From: DASXKD01 sp963734725
GTDB lineage: Bacteria; Actinomycetota; Actinomycetes; Streptosporangiales; Streptosporangiaceae
DNA length: 64,000 nucleotides
Assembly (NCBI GenBank): GCA_963734725.1
Contig: CAVTIX010000018.1
Span: 62,001 to 126,000 of the forward strand
Direction of reading: 5' to 3'
The translations under genes were made by a program, and so were the position numbers. Of the stretch, positions 43,679-51,794 are shown one piece after another. The notes under the pieces were generated by a model. That model was not told the origin of the DNA. It saw nothing but the letters and a program-made list of their open reading frames with translations, and did no database searches. How positions within the stretch are numbered: the stretch's first letter is position 1; the number at the start of each line of letters is the position of its first letter.

Positions 43679-44917
43679 ATGGGCAAGCTTCCGATGCGCG
43701 CGCGCCTGGCCACCACGCTGGGCGGCGCCGCCGGGACGATGTCCCGGCTGGCCGGGCGCGGCGATGGGTCGGTGATCGGCGGTGTCATCGGCCTGCGCCT
43801 GGAGCCTGACCTGCTCGCCCTGTTGTCCGCCGGGCGCCAGGTCGTGCTGGTCACTGGGACGAACGGGAAGACCACCACGACGCGGCTGATCACCGCCGCG
43901 CTCGGCGCGCTCGGGCAGGACATCGCCTCGAACGCGTTCGGCGCGAACATGGAGGCCGGGCTCGCCGCGGCGCTGGGCAAGGCGCCCGACGCGCCGCTGG
44001 CCGTCCTGGAAGTGGACGAGAGGTATCTGCCCGCTGTCATCAAGGCGACGAATCCGCGCGTGGTCACCCTGCTGAACCTGAGCCGGGATCAGATGGACCG
44101 CGCCGCGGAGATCTGGCTGGTAGCGCGGCGGTGGCGGGAGGCCCTGACCGGCGCGCGCGACTGCTGGGTGGTCGCCAACGCCGACGACCCGCTGATCACC
44201 TGGGCCGCCTCCGGCGCGGAGCACGTCAGCTGGGTGGCTGCGGGCCAGCGCTGGCAGGAAGACTCCTGGTGCTGCGCGGTCTGCGGGTCGCACCTGCTCC
44301 GGGATGAACTCGGCTGGCGCTGCGGCGAATGCTCGTTCCGGCGGCCGTCCACCCGGTGGGTGCTGGACGGGGAGCGGGTGATCGACTCGGCAGGCCGGGT
44401 CAGCGACCTGTCCCTGTCCCTGCCCGGCCGGGCCAACCGGTCCAACGCGGTGGTTGCGCTGGCGGTGGCCGAGGTGTTCGGCGTGGAAACCACGCAGGCC
44501 CTGCCCCGGCTGCGCGACGTGGTCTCGGTGGCGGGCCGGTACACACGGCTGGCCCGGCGCGGGCGCCAGGTACGGCTGTTGCTGGCCAAGAACCCGGCCG
44601 GGTGGCTGGAGGCGTTCGACGTGCTTGACCTGCCGCCGGTTCCGGTGCTGCTGGCCGTGAACGCCCAGGTGCCAGACGGCAAGGACACCTCCTGGCTGTG
44701 GGATGTCGACTACCGGGTGCTCCAGGGCCGGCGGGTCTTCGTCTCTGGTGAGCGGCGGCTCGATCTCGCGGTCCGGCTGGAAGCAGACCTGGTGCCGTTC
44801 GACCTGGTCGGGGATGTGGACGAGGCGGTTGACCAGGTGGAAGGGCCCAGCCTCGACGTGATCGCCAACTACACGGCGTTCCAGCAGATCCGGGTTGCGC
44901 TCGGGCGGGCCGAATAG
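43679..44917 (+). CDS. murT: Lipid II isoglutaminyl synthase, MurT subunit
   Basis: 412 residues. Mur-ligase ATP site LVTGTNGKTTTTRLI, LEVDERYLP, LLNLSRDQMDR, and a MurT-specific four-Cys zinc ribbon (CAVCGSHLLRDELGWRCGEC). The C-terminal DUF1727 domain ends the protein (VIANYTAFQQIR). MurT with GatD amidates the alpha-carboxyl of D-Glu in lipid II. TAGCAT lies 8 bases before the ATG, and gatD follows 22 bases downstream. Confidence 0.93.
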   Translation: MGKLPMRARLATTLGGAAGTMSRLAGRGDGSVIGGVIGLRLEPDLLALLSAGRQVVLVTGTNGKTTTTRLITAALGALGQDIASNAFGANMEAGLAAALGKAPDAPLAVLEVDERYLPAVIKATNPRVVTLLNLSRDQMDRAAEIWLVARRWREALTGARDCWVVANADDPLITWAASGAEHVSWVAAGQRWQEDSWCCAVCGSHLLRDELGWRCGECSFRRPSTRWVLDGERVIDSAGRVSDLSLSLPGRANRSNAVVALAVAEVFGVETTQALPRLRDVVSVAGRYTRLARRGRQVRLLLAKNPAGWLEAFDVLDLPPVPVLLAVNAQVPDGKDTSWLWDVDYRVLQGRRVFVSGERRLDLAVRLEADLVPFDLVGDVDEAVDQVEGPSLDVIANYTAFQQIRVALGRAE

Positions 44918-44939
44918 TGGCGCGGGAAGGCGGGACGGC

Positions 44940-45701
44940 ATGACGGCCGAGGTTCCACGCGGGCGCGGCACGCACGCGCGCACCGCGAGCAGCCTGCGGC
45001 TGGTCTGGGTGTACCCGGACCTGCTGAGCACCTACGGGGACCGGGGCAACCTGCTGATCTTGCAGCGCCGCGCCCAGTTGCGCGGGATCGAGGTGGAGCA
45101 GGTCCTGGTCAATGCCGACCAGGCGGTGCCCCGGCAGGGCGACATCTACCTGCTCGGCGGCGGCGAGGACCTGCCGCAGATCCTGGCCGCCCGGCGGCTG
45201 CGCGCCGACCGGGGCCTGTACACCGCCGCCGAACAGGGCGCGGTGATCTTCGCGGTATGCGCCGGCTACCAGCTTCTCGGCACGGAGTTCGGCGGTGCGG
45301 AGGGCCAGCCGGTCGCAGGGCTGGAGATACTCGATATCAGCAGCGGCCGGGGGGAGCGCCGCGGGGTGGGGGAGATTCTCGGTGAGGTCAACCCCGCGCT
45401 GCAGCTGCCCCGGCTGACTGGGTTCGAGAACCACCAGGGCGTCACCAGGCGAGGGCCCGGCGTGGCGCCACTGGCCAGCGTGCTGTCCGGGGTCGGCAAC
45501 GGCGACGGCACCGAGGGCGCGTGGGCGGGCCGGGTGCTGGGCACCTACCTGCACGGCCCGGTGCTGGTCCGCAACCCGGCGCTGGCCGACCTGCTGCTCA
45601 CCTGGGCGGCCGGGCGGCTGCCTCCGCTCGCGGAGCGCGAGGAGCAGTGGACGCAACAGCTACGTGACCAACGACTTGCAGCTGTCGCGCCAGCAGGCTG
45701 A
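44940..45701 (+). CDS. gatD: Lipid II isoglutaminyl synthase, glutaminase subunit GatD
   Basis: 253 residues. A class I glutamine amidotransferase-like (CobQ/CobB type) domain with YPDLLSTYGDRGNLLIL, YLLGGGEDLPQ, the nucleophile Cys in FAVCAGYQLLG and catalytic His in GTYLHGPVLVRNP. It supplies ammonia to MurT. The N-terminal 15 codons of the longer frame lack a better start. Confidence 0.93.
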   Translation: MTAEVPRGRGTHARTASSLRLVWVYPDLLSTYGDRGNLLILQRRAQLRGIEVEQVLVNADQAVPRQGDIYLLGGGEDLPQILAARRLRADRGLYTAAEQGAVIFAVCAGYQLLGTEFGGAEGQPVAGLEILDISSGRGERRGVGEILGEVNPALQLPRLTGFENHQGVTRRGPGVAPLASVLSGVGNGDGTEGAWAGRVLGTYLHGPVLVRNPALADLLLTWAAGRLPPLAEREEQWTQQLRDQRLAAVAPAG

Positions 45702-45736
45702 CCCGTACGGATCAGCGTTGGCCCGGTAACAAGGGT

Positions 45737-46102
45737 TCAGTAGACCAGCGCCTGAGTGTGGTCAGCGGTGACTTCGGCGACGAACGTCGCCGCCCCGGCG
45801 ATCCGCACGCCTTTGATGAGGTCCTTCTCGGTGATGTCACGGCGGGCGGCGCACTGAGTGCACAAGGTCACGGTGCCGCCGGCCAGCACGCTCTCGAACA
45901 GATCACCGAACGGGGGCGAGTGATCAAGCACTACCTCATCCGCGCGCCCGGGCAGTGCGAACCAGGCGGCCTCACCGGTGAGCCAGAGGGACACTGCCAC
46001 CCCGCTGGCGAGCGCGGTGGCAGCCACGTTCAGGGCCTGGCCGCTGCGCTCGGGCTCGTCCTTGCCCGCGGTGACCTTGATGACCAGAGTGCTTGCCGGC
46101 AT
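45737..46102 (-). CDS. DsrE-family protein
   Basis: 121 residues, MPASTLVIKVTAGKDEPER..., with ALASGVAVSLWLTGEAAWFAL, a Cys pair in TLCTQCAARRDI and GVRIAGAATFVAEV. This fits the small DsrE/DsrF-like alpha/beta fold involved in sulfur relay or redox chemistry. It is convergent with gatD. No partners seen. Confidence 0.78.
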   Translation of the reverse strand: MPASTLVIKVTAGKDEPERSGQALNVAATALASGVAVSLWLTGEAAWFALPGRADEVVLDHSPPFGDLFESVLAGGTVTLCTQCAARRDITEKDLIKGVRIAGAATFVAEVTADHTQALVY

Positions 46103-46473
46103 GGGCGAACCTTAGCCGGTGCCGGCAGGGTCCGCAGCTGCCGGAGTCCTGGCAAGGGCCCGGCTATGGCAGAGCCCTCGCCCGCTACTCCGGGCGAGGG
46201 CTCTGGTACGGGCCAACCAGCCGCGGGAGGTGGCCCCTGTGCTCAGTAGCATATCGCATGATATAAATCGAACACAATAGCGAAGCACTGTCATCTTCCC
46301 AGGGGCGACATGCCCCGGCGGCGGCGTCCGCCGGCAGCCAGGCCGAGTGGAACCCACGGCAATCGCGCAACATTGTTGGCCATCGCCGGGGATCGGCGGC
46401 CGATCGTCGTTCCGGCTGATCCGGCAGCGAGCCATCCTGGGTGACGCGGAGCGGCCCTACTAGAGTGCGATGC
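46103..46473. other. Divergent intergenic region with a large hairpin and an AT-rich palindrome
   Basis: 371 bases. Holds the hairpin at 46170-46205 and the ATATC-gcat-GATAT palindrome at 46251-46264, which is AT-rich against its surroundings. On the minus strand TATCAT and TATGCT hexamers overlap the palindrome. No coding sequence supported. Confidence 0.45.
46170..46205. terminator. Orphan 15-bp hairpin
   Basis: Perfect CAGAGCCCTCGCCCG / CGGGCGAGGGCTCTG with 6-base loop. It lies 68 bases upstream of the DsrE gene start, not after any gene. It may be an attenuator in the DsrE leader or the end of a short RNA. Confidence 0.45.
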
Positions 46474-46605
46474 ATGCAGGGGATGCTCAGCGGCGGACTG
46501 CTCACGGCAGCGTTCGCGGCGGTGGCCGGGTTCGCGCTCGTCGTGCTGGTGCGGCTGTTCTGGATCAGCCGCCCGGGCGGCCGCAAGGCGCGTACCGGTG
46601 ACTGA
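46474..46605 (+). CDS. Small single-pass membrane protein (43 aa)
   Basis: 43 residues: MQGMLSGGLLTAAFAAVAGF followed by ALVVLVRLFWIS and a basic tail (RPGGRKARTGD). One transmembrane helix, N-out/C-in by the positive-inside rule. TAGAGT (46461-46466) lies 7 bases before the ATG. Its stop region overlaps the GTG of the nitrobindin gene, so the two are translationally coupled. No family recognised. Confidence 0.65.
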   Translation: MQGMLSGGLLTAAFAAVAGFALVVLVRLFWISRPGGRKARTGD

Positions 46606-47116
46606 GGCCGGGGAGCGCCTGCCCGAGGCCGGGGCGCCGCACGCCGCCCTGGCGCCGGTCCTGTTCCTGCTCGGCCGGTGGGAGGGCGCTGGCGTCGGCG
46701 GCTACCCGACGATCGAGAGCTTCCAGTTCGGCCAGGAGATCTCGTTCAGCCACAACGGCAAGCCGTACCTGATCTACGTCAGCCGCACCTGGCTGCTCGA
46801 CGCGGACGGCGTGCCCGGCCGGCCGCTGGCCATGGAAACCGGGTTCTGGCGCCCGCAGCCCGAGGGCAAGATCGAGGTGGTGCTCGCGCACCCGACCGGC
46901 ATCACCGAGATCTACCTGGGTGAGGTGACCGGGACCAAGATCGAGCTGGCCACCGACGTCGTGGCGAGCACCGCGTCGGCCAAGGAAGTGCGCGGGGGCC
47001 GCCGCCTCTACGGGCTCGTCGGCGCCGACCTCGCCTACGCCTACGACATGGCGGCTGTGGGCCAGTCCCTCCAGCCGCACATCTCCGGGCAGCTCAAGCG
47101 CGTCAGCCCCGGTTGA
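46598..47116 (+). CDS. Nitrobindin / FABP-family haem-binding protein (DUF1794)
   Basis: 172 residues from GTG 46598. It shows the nitrobindin opening LFLLGRWEGAGVGGYPTI, FGQEISFSHNGKPYLIY, METGFWRP, and the C-terminal HISGQLKRV that provides the haem His in characterised members. The 10-stranded beta-barrel family binds ferric haem and reacts with nitric oxide or peroxynitrite. Coupled to the preceding small membrane protein. Confidence 0.88.
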   Translation: MTEAGERLPEAGAPHAALAPVLFLLGRWEGAGVGGYPTIESFQFGQEISFSHNGKPYLIYVSRTWLLDADGVPGRPLAMETGFWRPQPEGKIEVVLAHPTGITEIYLGEVTGTKIELATDVVASTASAKEVRGGRRLYGLVGADLAYAYDMAAVGQSLQPHISGQLKRVSPG

Positions 47117-47629
47117 CCCGTCCGGCCACGGCGCTGCGGCAGCGGGCTGCCCGCTCGGTCCGGCGCTGGGAAAGGGAAACCCCGGGCGGCTCCCGCGATC
47201 GGTGCCCGCATGCCCGCGCACGCCTGCCCGGGCGCACCGAGGCGCCGTGGCGGAAACGTTCCGCGAGATGCGAGGTCGGTCACGGGGACCGGCTGGACTA
47301 GGCCGGTCAGCCCGGGGGCCCGGTGTCTGCCGTGTATTCGCCGGCCGCCGCCATGTGGCGTGCGCACCAGCCATCAGGGCTGGCCCGCTACGGCCGAAGA
47401 TCGTGCTGAGCGTTGCTGCCATGGGAGCACGCACCACTCGCACGCCCGGCGGGACGGCGGCTAGCTGACAGCCACCTCGCGAGTCCTACTGCCATGCATG
47501 CTGTTGGACCACCTCCTTTCCCGCGTAGACCGGAGGTTATGTCACGGCGCCCCGGGCAGGCAAGGGGGTTATTCGCGGGGCGGCCGCCCGCGTCCCCGCG
47601 CCGGCCGCGCGCGAGTTACTCTCGGGGCC
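47117..47629. other. Intergenic stretch before the Fur-family gene
   Basis: 513 bases. The only notable signal is a minus-strand Shine-Dalgarno block AAAGGAGGT (47511-47519) ahead of tiny ORFs. No longer gene supported. Confidence 0.4.
47461..47499 (-). CDS. Tiny ORF (12 aa) with very strong ribosome binding site
   Basis: MHGSRTREVAVS then stop. AAAGGAGGT, a near-full anti-16S match, lies 11 bases upstream of the ATG. An overlapping ATG at 47495 opens a 30-40-codon frame. It diverges from the Fur-family gene. It may be a leader peptide or a fortuitous match. Confidence 0.3.
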   Translation of the reverse strand: MHGSRTREVAVS

Positions 47630-48064
47630 ATGACGCAGGCGTGGGACAAGGCACTCCGGGCCCGTGGCTACCGCGTCACGCCCCAGCGCCAGCTGGTCCT
47701 CGCGGCGGTCACCAAACTGGAGCACGCCACGCCCGAAGAAATCTGGGCCGACGTGCAACAGACCGCCAGCGGCGTGAACATCTCCACCATCTACCGCTCG
47801 CTCGAGCTGCTGGAACAGCTTGGCCTGGTGACCCACACCCATCTCGGGCACGGCGCGCCGCGGTACCACCTCGCCGCCGAGGCCGAGCACGTCCACCTGG
47901 TCTGCGCCGAGTGCGGGCGGATCACCGAGATCCCCCCGGAGGCGGTCGCGCCCCTGGTGTCCGCCCTGGCGGGCGACTACGGATTCCAGACCGACGTCGG
48001 CCACCTGACCGTGTTCGGCCGGTGCGAGTCCTGCCGGGACGGCGAGACCGGGCCCACCACATAG
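47630..48064 (+). CDS. Fur-family metal- or peroxide-responsive regulator
   Basis: 144 residues from ATG 47630; TACTCT (47617-47622) lies 7 bases before it. Winged helix GYRVTPQRQLVLAAV, ATPEEIWADV, VNISTIYRSLELLEQLGLV; metal-site His in HVHLVCAECGRI; structural zinc from CAEC and CESC. The His-rich HTHLGHGAPRYHLA stretch fits Fur/Zur/PerR ligands. Which metal or signal it senses cannot be told. Confidence 0.87.
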   Translation: MTQAWDKALRARGYRVTPQRQLVLAAVTKLEHATPEEIWADVQQTASGVNISTIYRSLELLEQLGLVTHTHLGHGAPRYHLAAEAEHVHLVCAECGRITEIPPEAVAPLVSALAGDYGFQTDVGHLTVFGRCESCRDGETGPTT

Positions 48065-48073
48065 CCTGGAGCC

Positions 48074-49105
48074 ATGGACAGCCCACTGCTCGCCCGGCCC
48101 GGCGCGGTCCCGGCGCTGGGCGCCGACTCCGGGGTCGCCGCGCACTACGGGGACCCGTATGCCGAGCAGCGCGCGCTGGCGCGGGGCGCCGGGCAGGTGG
48201 ACCGCTCGCACCGGGACATCGTCCGGGTCACCGGCCCGGACCGGCTGTCCTGGCTGCACAGCCTCACCACCCAGGACCTCGAGCACCTCCAGCCGGGCGC
48301 CTCGGCGCAGGCGCTGGTGCTCAGCCCGCAGGGACACATCGAGCATCACCTGACCCTGGCCGACGACGGGACCGCGCTGTGGGCGCACGTCGAGCCGGCC
48401 GCCGCCCCGTCGCTGCTGGCGTTCCTCCAGTCGATGCAGTTCCTGCTCCGGGTCGAGCCGGCCGAGGTGACCGGCGATTTCGCGGTGCTCACCTTGATGG
48501 GCCCGGGCCGCCCGGCCGCCGCGCCGGAGGGGGCGGTGATCAGCATGGCGGACTCGTTCGGCATGGACATCGTTGTGCCACGGGAACGGCTGCCGGAAAT
48601 CTCCGCGGCGCTGGAGCATGACGGGGCCGCCGTGGCGGGCCTGGACGCGTATGAGGCGCTGCGGATCGCGGCGCACCGGCCGCGGCTCGGGCTGGACACC
48701 GATCACCGGACGCTGCCGCACGAGGTGGGCTGGATCGAGACCGCTGTCCACCTGACCAAGGGCTGCTACCGCGGCCAGGAGACGGTGGCCCGGGTGCACA
48801 ACCTCGGCCACCCGCCGCGCAGGCTGGTGTTCCTGCACCTGGACGGCAGCGAGGACCGGCTGCCCGGGCACGGCGATCCGGTCACCAGCGATGGCACGCC
48901 GGTCGGGTTCACCGGCTCGGTGGCGCGGCACTTCGAGCTTGGCCCGATCGGGCTCGCGCTGATCAAGCGGACGGTGCCGGTGGACGCGCCGCTGCGGGCC
49001 GGCGGCGTGCCGGCCGCGCAGGAGGTCATCGTGCCGCCCGACGCGGGCGGGAACGTCACCATCGCGCTCAAGCGGCGCAGCGTGCTCGCCCGGCCGGGCG
49101 ACTGA
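48074..49105 (+). CDS. ygfZ: YgfZ / GcvT-like folate-binding protein
   Basis: 343 residues. A GcvT-type folate-binding fold (RSHRDIVRVTGPDRLSWLHSL) with the YgfZ signature KGCYRGQETVARVHNLG. YgfZ proteins support assembly or repair of iron-sulfur clusters with tetrahydrofolate. TAGCCT lies exactly 6 bases before the ATG. Follows the Fur-family gene by 9 bases. Confidence 0.88.
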   Translation: MDSPLLARPGAVPALGADSGVAAHYGDPYAEQRALARGAGQVDRSHRDIVRVTGPDRLSWLHSLTTQDLEHLQPGASAQALVLSPQGHIEHHLTLADDGTALWAHVEPAAAPSLLAFLQSMQFLLRVEPAEVTGDFAVLTLMGPGRPAAAPEGAVISMADSFGMDIVVPRERLPEISAALEHDGAAVAGLDAYEALRIAAHRPRLGLDTDHRTLPHEVGWIETAVHLTKGCYRGQETVARVHNLGHPPRRLVFLHLDGSEDRLPGHGDPVTSDGTPVGFTGSVARHFELGPIGLALIKRTVPVDAPLRAGGVPAAQEVIVPPDAGGNVTIALKRRSVLARPGD

Positions 49106-49238
49106 CCACGGCGCCCCGCGGCGGCCGCGCGCCGGCGCCCCGGGGGTTATCATCCGGCCCCGCCGGGTAACGTAGGCCGGCAGCAAGGCAGGGCCGCCTG
49201 CCCGTGGCGGCCAGCCAGAGCCCCAAGGGGGGTGTGCC

Positions 49239-50174
49239 GTGCTGCGCCGCGTTCTGCTCGCCGCCTCGGACAGCGGACGGATGCGTCAGCTTGTCACCTC
49301 GGCGCCAGTCGCCCGCGGCGTCGTGGCCCGCTACGTGGCCGGAGACGAGGCCGCCGACGCCGTCGCCGTGGCCGGTCGGCTGCACGCCGACGGGCTGCTG
49401 GTCAGCCTGGACCATCTGGGCGAGGACACCCGCGACGCGCGGCAGGCGGACCTGGTCGCCCAGGAGTACATCACGCTGCTCGCCAGCCTCGCCGCGGCCG
49501 GGCTCACCGGCGGCGGCGCCGCGGAGGTGTCCGTCAAGCCCACTGCGGTCGGCCTGGGCCTGGCCGATCATGGCGAGAAGACGGCCGCCGAGAACATCTC
49601 CCGGATCTGCGCGGCGGCCCGCGAAGCGGGCACCACGGTCACCATGGACATGGAGGACCACAGCCACGTGGACGCGACCCTGCGCATCGTGCGCACGCTC
49701 CGCGGCGAGTTCCCCGACCTGGGCTGCGTGATCCAGTCGCAACTGCGGCGCAGCGCCGCCGACTGCGCCGCGCTGGCCACCGCCGGTTCCCGGGTCAGGC
49801 TGTGCAAGGGCGCCTACAACGCCCCGGAGCAGGCGGCCTTCACCACCCGCGCCGAGGTGGACCGCTCCTACGCCCGGTGCCTGCGCGCGCTCATGCGCGG
49901 CGACGGATACCCCATGCTGGCCACGCACGACCCGCGGCTGATCGATATCGGGGCGGCGCAGGCCCGGCTGACCGGCCGCGGCCCGGCGGACTTCGAGTAC
50001 CAGATGCTCTACGGGATCCGGCCCGCCGAGCAGCGGCGGCTCGCCGCCGGGGGCGCCAGGATGCGGGTATATGTGCCCTACGGCAGCGACTGGTACGGAT
50101 ACCTGGTCCGGCGGCTCGCCGAGCGCCCCGCCAACCTGGCCTTCTTCGCCCGCTCCCTGATAAGCCGCTCATAA
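49239..50174 (+). CDS. Proline dehydrogenase
   Basis: 311 residues from GTG 49239. It is the short monofunctional PRODH barrel: VSLDHLGE, SVKPTAVGL, TTVTMDMEDHSHVDATLRI, QSQLRRS, VRLCKGAYNAPEQ, ATHDPRLI, FEYQMLYGIR, RVYVPYGSDWYGYLVRRLAERP. It oxidises proline to pyrroline-5-carboxylate with FAD. It is followed 32 bases later by proC, which runs the opposite direction of proline metabolism. Confidence 0.9.
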   Translation: MLRRVLLAASDSGRMRQLVTSAPVARGVVARYVAGDEAADAVAVAGRLHADGLLVSLDHLGEDTRDARQADLVAQEYITLLASLAAAGLTGGGAAEVSVKPTAVGLGLADHGEKTAAENISRICAAAREAGTTVTMDMEDHSHVDATLRIVRTLRGEFPDLGCVIQSQLRRSAADCAALATAGSRVRLCKGAYNAPEQAAFTTRAEVDRSYARCLRALMRGDGYPMLATHDPRLIDIGAAQARLTGRGPADFEYQMLYGIRPAEQRRLAAGGARMRVYVPYGSDWYGYLVRRLAERPANLAFFARSLISRS

Positions 50175-50206
50175 CGCCGTTCCCTGAACGCGGCTAGCCT
50201 GGTTTG

Positions 50207-50998
50207 ATGATCGCGATTCTTGGCGCGGGCAAGATGGGCGAGGCGCTCATCTCTGGCCTGCTGCGGGCGGGGCGCAGCTCCTCCGATGTGGTCGTGGTAG
50301 TCCGCCGGTCGGCCCGGGCGGACCAACTGCGCGAAACCTACGGTGTCGAAGCCGTGTCCGCCGCGGACGCGGTCAAGGGCGCAGACACGCTGGTCATCAC
50401 GGTCAAGCCGCAGGACATGAGCGTGCTGCTGGACGAGATCGCCCCGCACGTGCCGGCCGACCGGCTGGTCATCTCGGTCGCCGCGGGCATTCCCACGGCC
50501 TTGATCGAGCGCAGGCTGGGCGAGGTGCCGGTGGTCCGGGTGATGTCGAACACCCCGGTCCATGTCGACGAGGCGATGAGCGTTATCTCGGCCGGCCGTC
50601 ATGCCGCGGAGGAACATCTGCGCCGCGCGGAAGAACTGCTGCGGCCCGTCGGGAAAGTGCTGCGGATACCCGAATCGCAGCAGGACGCCGCGACTGCGCT
50701 GTCTGGCAGCGGCCCCGCGTATGTGTATTTTCTCGTCGAGGCGATGGTCGATGCGGGAATTCTGCTCGGCATACCCAGGGCCACCGCGCTCGAGATGGTA
50801 AATCAGGCCGTCTACGGGGCCGCGACCATGCTGCGGGACACCGGGGAGCATCCGGTGATTCTGCGCGAGGCGGTCACCTCGCCCGGCGGGACAACGATCT
50901 CCGCGATCCGCGAACTGGAGCGGCACGGCGTGCGGGCGGCGTTTCTGGCCGCGATCGAGTCCGCCCGTGACCGCGGTGCAGAGCTCGGCAGCGGGTGA
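50207..50998 (+). CDS. proC: Pyrroline-5-carboxylate reductase
   Basis: 263 residues. NADPH site MIAILGAGKMGEALISGLL, VITVKPQDM, SVAAGIPTALIE, VRVMSNTPVHV, ALSGSGPAYVYFLVEAM and the C-terminal SPGGTTISAIRELE are all ProC marks. TAGCCT at 50195-50200 is 6 bases from ATG 50207. Same neighbourhood (proC then HTH then bS22) as in mycobacteria. Confidence 0.93.
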   Translation: MIAILGAGKMGEALISGLLRAGRSSSDVVVVVRRSARADQLRETYGVEAVSAADAVKGADTLVITVKPQDMSVLLDEIAPHVPADRLVISVAAGIPTALIERRLGEVPVVRVMSNTPVHVDEAMSVISAGRHAAEEHLRRAEELLRPVGKVLRIPESQQDAATALSGSGPAYVYFLVEAMVDAGILLGIPRATALEMVNQAVYGAATMLRDTGEHPVILREAVTSPGGTTISAIRELERHGVRAAFLAAIESARDRGAELGSG

Positions 50999-51171
50999 CC
51001 GCGCCACCTCATCTGAGTGACATCCGGCCAGCAGTGGTGGGTCGTGGGTGACGGTAGGAAGGCTGATTGGAGGGTTGCCCTTTTTCAGGCAGGACTTACG
51101 CTGGGGACGGAGGTGACTGATGCGCCGTTTCCGGCCAGGCGTAGCCAGCACTGTGTGGAAGAGGGCTACCG

Positions 51172-51375
51172 ATGTCTGCTAATGAGACCCCCCTGAGTGA
51201 CGTGAGGTTCCTGACGGTGGCGGAAGTCGCCTCGATCATGCGCGTCTCCAAGATGACTGTTTACCGGCTGGTGCACTCAGGGGAACTGGAGGCGATACGA
51301 GTCGGGCGCTCCTTCCGCGTCCCCGAGCAAGCGGTCAACCAGTACCTGAGAGATTCTTTCGTCGCGGCGAGCTGA
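51172..51375 (+). CDS. Small helix-turn-helix (excisionase/MerR-like) DNA-binding protein
   Basis: 67 residues: FLTVAEVASIMRVSKMTVYRLVHSGELEAIRVGRSFRVPEQAV is a single excisionase-type winged HTH. It resembles the mycobacterial protein encoded next to proC (Rv0500A). Likely a small nucleoid-associated or regulatory DNA-binding protein; targets unknown. Confidence 0.85.
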   Translation: MSANETPLSDVRFLTVAEVASIMRVSKMTVYRLVHSGELEAIRVGRSFRVPEQAVNQYLRDSFVAAS

Positions 51376-51564
51376 CGGCAGGTCCTGACCGGCATGGCCG
51401 GGCGTGTCGCACCGCCGTGGCCGCTCCCCCTGGCTAAGGGCGCCCGGCTGGGACGGTAACCTATGCCGTTGGCGTGTAAAAACGTTGGCCTGTGCCCAGC
51501 CGGCGGGTGTCGGGCGTGTGCGGGCATGCCTGCTGGTCCCTGAATGTCGAGCGAGGGTGGTGTC

Positions 51565-51663
51565 GTGGGCTCAGTCATCAAGAAGCGCCGCAAGAGAATG
51601 GCCAAGAAGAAGCACCGCAAGCTGCTACGGAAGACACGCGTCCAGCGGCGGAACAAGAAATGA
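51565..51663 (+). CDS. Small basic ribosomal protein bS22 (AURKAIP1/COX24 domain)
   Basis: 32 residues from GTG 51565: VGSVIKKRRKRMAKKKHRKL then LRKTRVQRRNKK. Nearly all Lys/Arg. It matches the AURKAIP1/COX24-domain peptide encoded after proC and the HTH gene in mycobacteria, identified there as ribosomal protein bS22 near the decoding centre. Too short for normal gene calling. Confidence 0.8.
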   Translation: MGSVIKKRRKRMAKKKHRKLLRKTRVQRRNKK

Positions 51664-51794
51664 CTCGCCCAGCGCCATCGGGCAGCCGTCCATCGGGGCG
51701 ATCGCCTGCGGGCGCTGGGCCAGGTGCGGGCCGGGATACCGCGCGTGGGTCACGTGCGCGGCGGCCCAGGGGCACACCGCGGACGGGTGGAACG

